NCBI GenBank assembly: GCA_027009095.1
Contig: JALVDG010000346.1
Span: forward strand, 1-8,388
Reading direction: 5' to 3'
DNA length: 8,388 nucleotides
DNA from: Thiotrichaceae bacterium
Lineage (GTDB): Bacteria > Pseudomonadota > Gammaproteobacteria > Thiotrichales > Thiotrichaceae
Shown here: positions 5,378 through 8,388 of the stretch, one piece after another
How positions within the stretch are numbered: position 1 is the stretch's first letter
How the letters are laid out: each line of letters begins with the position of its first letter
Program-made: the position numbers and the translations under genes
The notes under the pieces: generated by a model
Seen by the model: only the letters and a program-made list of their open reading frames with translations
Told to the model about the DNA's origin: nothing
Database searches by the model: none

Positions 5378-6268
5378 TTATTTTAAACGTAATCTTTGAC
5401 CAGGAGTGATTGTATAACTTGGCTTTTGTAAGTTATTTAGCTTGATAATATCTTTCCAATAAACACCTGTTAAGCGCATAACAGAAAATACAGTATCGCC
5501 CTTTCTTACTGTGTAAGAAGAATCCCCTGCTTTATAATCTCCACTTGCGACTTCTCCACCACCATACGCGCTACTATAGCCACCGCCTGTTGATGATCCT
5601 CCTGTATATGTGCTTGCATTAGCACCACTGGTATAAGTCTTTGGAGTATATGGCTTATAGGTGTTATTTGCATAGCTACCAGTATAGATACTTTTATTTG
5701 AAGCAGAGTTAGAAGCAGAGTTACTTGTATAAGTATTTGTATTTGATGTTGAATAATTCGTACTGCTACTTGCTCCAGTGTAAATATCCTTGTTAGAAGT
5801 AGAGTAACCTCCTGCTTTACTATAATCATAATAGCTAGAAGTACTTCTCTTCGCTCCACCATAACCGCTATATGTTTTTGCTGGTGCTCTGTATGTCTTT
5901 ACTGGCGCTCTATATACTGGTTTTGGTTTTGGTCGATACCGTTGTTGCTGTTGTTGCTGTTGTTGCCTATTCCAACGGTCTATATACCACTGCTGCGTAT
6001 GCCCTCCTCTAGCTACGGGAGTGTACGTTTTTCTAGGTGTATACGTCTTTCTTGGCGTATATGTCTTTCTAGGCACATATGTGTTTTTCCTAGCATTGCA
6101 AGCACCACAGGTATTACCCGTTGCAACTTGTGAGTTTTGAGATGCTCCTGCCCCAAAACCGTAGTTGCTATTATCATAAACTCCTGATCTTGTGTTTTGA
6201 GGAGCACACCCCGATGCTAAAACCACAACCAACGAGGAAGCAGCTAATAATTTAACTTTTTTTTCCAT
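5378..6268 (-). CDS. LysM-domain lipoprotein, NlpD-like but lacking M23 domain
   Basis: A 296-residue secreted protein with a lipobox LASGC (17-21), so Cys21 is lipidated. The middle is low complexity: TYTPRK-type repeats (64-84), eight Gln (102-109), Lys/Tyr/Pro-rich units (110-133) and a long Ser/Thr/Asn/Tyr/Gly region (134-250). A CGAC pair (C54, C57) is notable. The only domain is a C-terminal LysM (about 251-295; SYTVRKGDTVFSVM to ITPGQRLRLK), which binds glycan chains of peptidoglycan. NlpD normally has LysM followed by a LytM/M23 domain that activates amidase AmiC; here the protein stops after LysM. A terminator 27 nt later shows the end is genuine. It overlaps nothing but follows yqaA by 3 nt, with AGGT inside yqaA, so translation is probably coupled. 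Position suggests an nlpD descendant or replacement; the symbol is withheld. Confidence 0.88.
   Translation of the reverse strand: MEKKVKLLAASSLVVVLASGCAPQNTRSGVYDNSNYGFGAGASQNSQVATGNTCGACNARKNTYVPRKTYTPRKTYTPRKTYTPVARGGHTQQWYIDRWNRQQQQQQQQRYRPKPKPVYRAPVKTYRAPAKTYSGYGGAKRSTSSYYDYSKAGGYSTSNKDIYTGASSSTNYSTSNTNTYTSNSASNSASNKSIYTGSYANNTYKPYTPKTYTSGANASTYTGGSSTGGGYSSAYGGGEVASGDYKAGDSSYTVRKGDTVFSVMRLTGVYWKDIIKLNNLQKPSYTITPGQRLRLK
5942..5965 (-). repeat. CAA/CAG microsatellite coding for polyglutamine
   Basis: Eight Gln codons in a row (residues 102-109 of the LysM lipoprotein), arranged as repeats of the 9-base unit CAACAACAG. Tracts of this kind can gain or lose units by strand slippage; units of three bases keep the frame. 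Confidence 0.8.
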
Positions 6269-6271
6269 GAC

Positions 6272-6850
6272 TTAAACCTGTGTAATTAATATAATTAAGG
6301 CCAATAATAAAACAACCAGCCAACCTAACCATTCGATATATTTTATGATCAATGGTTCCATTTTTGGTCCAACTTTTGCTACCAACCCTGAAACCAAAAA
6401 GAACCGAAGTCCCCGACCTACCATTGAGGCAAAAACAAATGGCAAAAAAGCCATCGACAATAACCCCGCAGAAATAGTGAATAGTTTATAAGGTATGGGG
6501 GAAAAGCCAGCGGCGAGAATAGCCCATACGCCCCAACGATCAAACAAGCCTTTTACCTGTTCAAATTTTTCAGTATACCCCCAATCTGCAATGATGGGAT
6601 GTAACCACTCAATAGCCCAAATTCCCAAAAAATAACCAGCCACTCCTCCTAGTACCGACATGATAGTCGTTAACAAGGCAAGCCGAATCCATTTAGGTGG
6701 CTCAGCTAAAGACATAGGTATTAACATAACATCAGGCGGAATAGGGAAAAAAGATGATTCCGCAAAACTTAAGGCGCCAAGATACCTTTCTGCATACTTA
6801 TGTCGTGAGTATTTAATCACTTTATTATATATATTAGAAAACAGTTTCAT
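6272..6850 (-). CDS. yqaA: YqaA-type DedA/VTT family membrane protein
   Basis: 192 residues with several hydrophobic segments (about 24-48, 57-82, 107-132, 133-158, 172-191). It shows the family signature FAESSFFPIPPDVMLIP (29-45), GYFLG (72-76), a second GFSPIPYKLFTISAG (115-129) and GRGLRFF (145-151), the paired half-motifs of the SNARE-associated/VTT (DedA) fold. DedA relatives move lipids such as undecaprenyl phosphate across the membrane; the YqaA branch has not, to my knowledge, been assigned a substrate, so transport is inferred from the family. The ATG at 6850 lacks a clear purine-rich site: the 20 nt after the pcm stop read mostly A and T with TCCTTTG, so it may be translated by coupling from pcm. 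Same order as in pseudomonads between pcm and nlpD. Confidence 0.9.
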   Translation of the reverse strand: MKLFSNIYNKVIKYSRHKYAERYLGALSFAESSFFPIPPDVMLIPMSLAEPPKWIRLALLTTIMSVLGGVAGYFLGIWAIEWLHPIIADWGYTEKFEQVKGLFDRWGVWAILAAGFSPIPYKLFTISAGLLSMAFLPFVFASMVGRGLRFFLVSGLVAKVGPKMEPLIIKYIEWLGWLVVLLLALIILITQV

Positions 6851-6870
6851 TTCAAAGGACTTTTTTTATT

Positions 6871-7545
6871 TTATTTTGATTCTTCTTGTAAAAAAGGAAC
6901 AAAAACGACAGATTCATGGTTTTTAATAATATGCTCGTTTTCTGAACGACGAATGACAACTTGCAATACTTGCTCCCCCTTCTTTTCACCAACAGGAATG
7001 ATCATCCGTCCTCCTATTTTTAATTGTTCAATTAAAGATTTAGGTATTTCATTGGGTGCTGCCGTTACCATAATGGCATCATAAGGAGCTGACTCCTGCC
7101 ACCCCCATGTGCCATCCGCATGATGTACCCAAATATTACGATATCCCAAATCATACAAAAGATCTCGTGCAGTACGATACAGTGGCAATATTCGCTCAAC
7201 AGTATGTAAATTCTTAACTAAGCCACCTAACACAGCTGCTTGATAAGCCGAACCTGTCCCCACCTCTAATACATTTTCTAGATCAGCCTCACCTTCTAGC
7301 AACAGCTCCGTCATACGAGCAACGATATAGGGTTGAGAAATGGTTTGTCCATGCCCTATCGGTAGCGATGTATTTTCGTAAGAACGACTTGATAATGCCT
7401 CATCTACAAATAAGTGCCGAGGTACAAGACGCATTACACGAAGAACATCTTGATTTTTTATTCCTAATTTCTCAAGTTTATCAATCAAACGGTCTCGGGT
7501 ACGCTGAGATGTCATGCCGATTCCTTGTACGTCTAATTCCCGCAT
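6871..7545 (-). CDS. pcm: Protein-L-isoaspartate O-methyltransferase
   Basis: Uses S-adenosylmethionine to methylate isoaspartyl residues in aged proteins so that they revert to aspartate. The 224-residue reading shows the family blocks: PRHLFVDEAL (42-51), PIGHGQTISQPYIVARM (62-78) carrying the substrate-binding loop, SAM motif I VLEVGTGSAYQAAVL (92-106), HADGTWGW (142-149), YDAIMVTAAP (155-164) and LKIGGRMIIPVG (175-186). Two starts are possible. The ATG at 7545 has only AAGGG 12 nt upstream, whereas Met11 (7515), which begins MTSQRTRDRL as in Pseudomonas Pcm, has AAGGA 6 nt before it. I give the longer frame, but the 214-residue product is at least as likely. It lies 15 nt after surE and 20 nt before yqaA in one operon. 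Confidence 0.95.
   Translation of the reverse strand: MRELDVQGIGMTSQRTRDRLIDKLEKLGIKNQDVLRVMRLVPRHLFVDEALSSRSYENTSLPIGHGQTISQPYIVARMTELLLEGEADLENVLEVGTGSAYQAAVLGGLVKNLHTVERILPLYRTARDLLYDLGYRNIWVHHADGTWGWQESAPYDAIMVTAAPNEIPKSLIEQLKIGGRMIIPVGEKKGEQVLQVVIRRSENEHIIKNHESVVFVPFLQEESK
7521..7526 (-). promoter_or_regulatory. Ribosome binding site favouring Met11 of pcm
   Basis: AAGGAA on the minus strand ends 5 nt before the ATG at 7515-7513. It lies inside the longer reading frame and coincides with the codons for QGIG, so conservation of those residues in relatives could reflect this site rather than protein sequence. Confidence 0.45.
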
Positions 7546-7560
7546 ACTTTATTGATACCC

Positions 7561-8307
7561 TTAAACTTTCTGCAACCATTTTTCTGTTGCATCGATAACT
7601 TGATAGCGTGTTAAATCGATATGTAATGGTGTAACCGAAATATAACCTTGCTCTACTGCATAAAAGTCAGTGCCCTCACCCGCCTCCTGCTTTTTACCAG
7701 GAGGTCCAACCCAATAAATATCATTTCCTCTGGGGTCTTCACTTTTAATAACTGGTTCAGCTTTATGACGTTTGCCCAATCTCGTAGCCTGAAAGCCTTT
7801 TATTTCACCCCAAGGTATATCAGGCACATTAATATTCAATATAGTATCAGATTTTTCTCCAAAATCAGACAACTGTCTCAATAGTACCACTACTGCCTCT
7901 ACAGCTGTAGCAAAGTATTGTGGCTGAAAAGAATTTAAAGAAACCGCCATTGCGGGTAATCCTAGGCTTCGTCCCTCCATTGCCGCTGCAACTGTACCTG
8001 AATAAATAACATCATCTCCCATATTTGCCCCCGCATTAATGCCTGAGATAACAATATCAGGGGCATTATTATAAATTCCTGTTAACGCAAGATGAACACA
8101 ATCGGTCGGCGTGCCATTAACACTATAAAAATTATCTCCTCTTTTTATTAAACGTAATGGAGAGTCTAAGGTTAAGGAGTTGCTTGCAGCACTTCTATCC
8201 CTATCTGGGGCAACTACCATTAATTCAAACTGCTGACTTAAACGCTGATGTAATGCCTTCAATCCAGGCGCAATAAAACCGTCATCATTACTTAACAAAA
8301 TATTCAT
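7561..8307 (-). CDS. surE: 5'/3'-nucleotidase SurE
   Basis: A metal-dependent phosphatase of the SurE family that removes phosphate from nucleoside 5'- and 3'-monophosphates and, in studied relatives, short polyphosphate. Counting from the ATG at 8307 (248 residues): MNILLSNDDGFIAPG (1-15) contains the metal-binding D8 and D9; S39 lies in PDRDRSAAS; N91 is in VISGINAGANMGDDV (86-100). Further family blocks are SVNGTPTDCVHLAL (62-75), YSGTVAAAMEG (102-112) and SVTPLHIDLT (224-233). The length is usual for the family. The frame is open up to a GTG at 8346, but family members begin at MNILLSNDDG, so I use 8307; neither start has a strong Shine-Dalgarno (GTGAG, 12 nt). It leads the surE-pcm-yqaA-lysM operon. 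The truD gene often found upstream is not identifiable in the remaining 80 nt. Confidence 0.97.
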   Translation of the reverse strand: MNILLSNDDGFIAPGLKALHQRLSQQFELMVVAPDRDRSAASNSLTLDSPLRLIKRGDNFYSVNGTPTDCVHLALTGIYNNAPDIVISGINAGANMGDDVIYSGTVAAAMEGRSLGLPAMAVSLNSFQPQYFATAVEAVVVLLRQLSDFGEKSDTILNINVPDIPWGEIKGFQATRLGKRHKAEPVIKSEDPRGNDIYWVGPPGKKQEAGEGTDFYAVEQGYISVTPLHIDLTRYQVIDATEKWLQKV

Positions 8308-8388
8308 TAAAATTATAAACTCACTGTGTTTATTCGAAGGGCTCACATTCTATAGTTAATACCTGAACCCACATTGAAATCACGGATT
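8308..8388 (-). other. Short upstream stretch, possibly the tail of another gene
   Basis: On the minus strand two frames are open from the window edge, one ending at TGA 8345-8343 (final residues VGSGINYRM), the other at TAA 8332-8330 (final residues TIECEPFE). Either may be the 3' end of the gene before surE, but under 20 codons are visible and none matches a family I recognise. No clear promoter for surE is seen. Confidence 0.2.

Noticed and set aside
5506..5862. 118-codon open frame inside the LysM lipoprotein gene, same strand
   Set aside because: It is an alternative frame of the repetitive Ser/Thr/Tyr-coding DNA, with composition of leucine, isoleucine and valine from shifted repeats and no start signal.
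5941..6085. CRISPR-like array suggested by regularly spaced repeats
   Set aside because: The repeats are in-frame codon repeats of 9 or 18 bases without unique spacers.
5942..6207. Open frames on both strands across the polyglutamine and TYTPRK repeats
   Set aside because: Shadows of the low-complexity coding region of the lipoprotein.
6660..7884. Plus-strand open frames opposite yqaA, pcm and surE
   Set aside because: They oppose conserved genes with complete family motifs, and have no homology or ribosome binding sites that I can see.

Overview
This is an AT-rich, gene-dense bacterial chromosome segment, probably from a low-GC gammaproteobacterium of the Pseudomonas/Pseudomonadales type. 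The strongest clue is the minus-strand cluster surE - pcm - yqaA (DedA/VTT family) - LysM lipoprotein, which matches the surE-pcm-(yqaA)-nlpD-rpoS locus of gammaproteobacteria. Its Pcm contains the Pseudomonas-like N-terminus MTSQRTR. The genus is an inference; no rRNA or other typing marker is present.

Layout, left to right. Positions 1-266 hold no gene but a series of short inverted repeats. A small lipoprotein of unknown role follows (267-689, minus). Then come a multi-pass TM-helix-repeat (MscS-related, PF05552-like) membrane protein (911-2062, minus) with a clear terminator at 840-868, a 130-bp element with imperfect terminal inverted repeats (2200-2329), and an inner-membrane-anchored OmpA-domain protein (2337-3305, minus). 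A class II tRNA-Ser(GGA) with encoded CCA lies on the plus strand (3500-3589). Next is a membrane-anchored Amidase_3-type peptidoglycan amidase (minus, TTG start). Divergent from it is a two-gene plus-strand operon: a double-CDGSH iron-sulfur protein and glyoxalase I (gloA). A bidirectional terminator (5316-5350) separates gloA from the convergent minus-strand operon surE-pcm-yqaA-lysM, whose genes are 3 to 20 nt apart.

Functional themes. Several products act on or bind the cell wall or membrane: the OmpA-type peptidoglycan-binding protein, the amidase, the LysM lipoprotein, the TM-helix-repeat protein and the DedA-like protein. The rest handle damage or stress: Pcm repairs isoaspartyl proteins, SurE is a nucleotidase, GloA detoxifies methylglyoxal, and the CDGSH protein carries Fe-S clusters.

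No wholly new system is evident. The points most worth a second look are the 130-bp MITE-like palindrome, the nlpD-position lipoprotein that has LysM but no M23/LytM domain and no rpoS after it, and the possible pairing of the channel-like protein with a peptidoglycan-tethered OmpA-domain protein.
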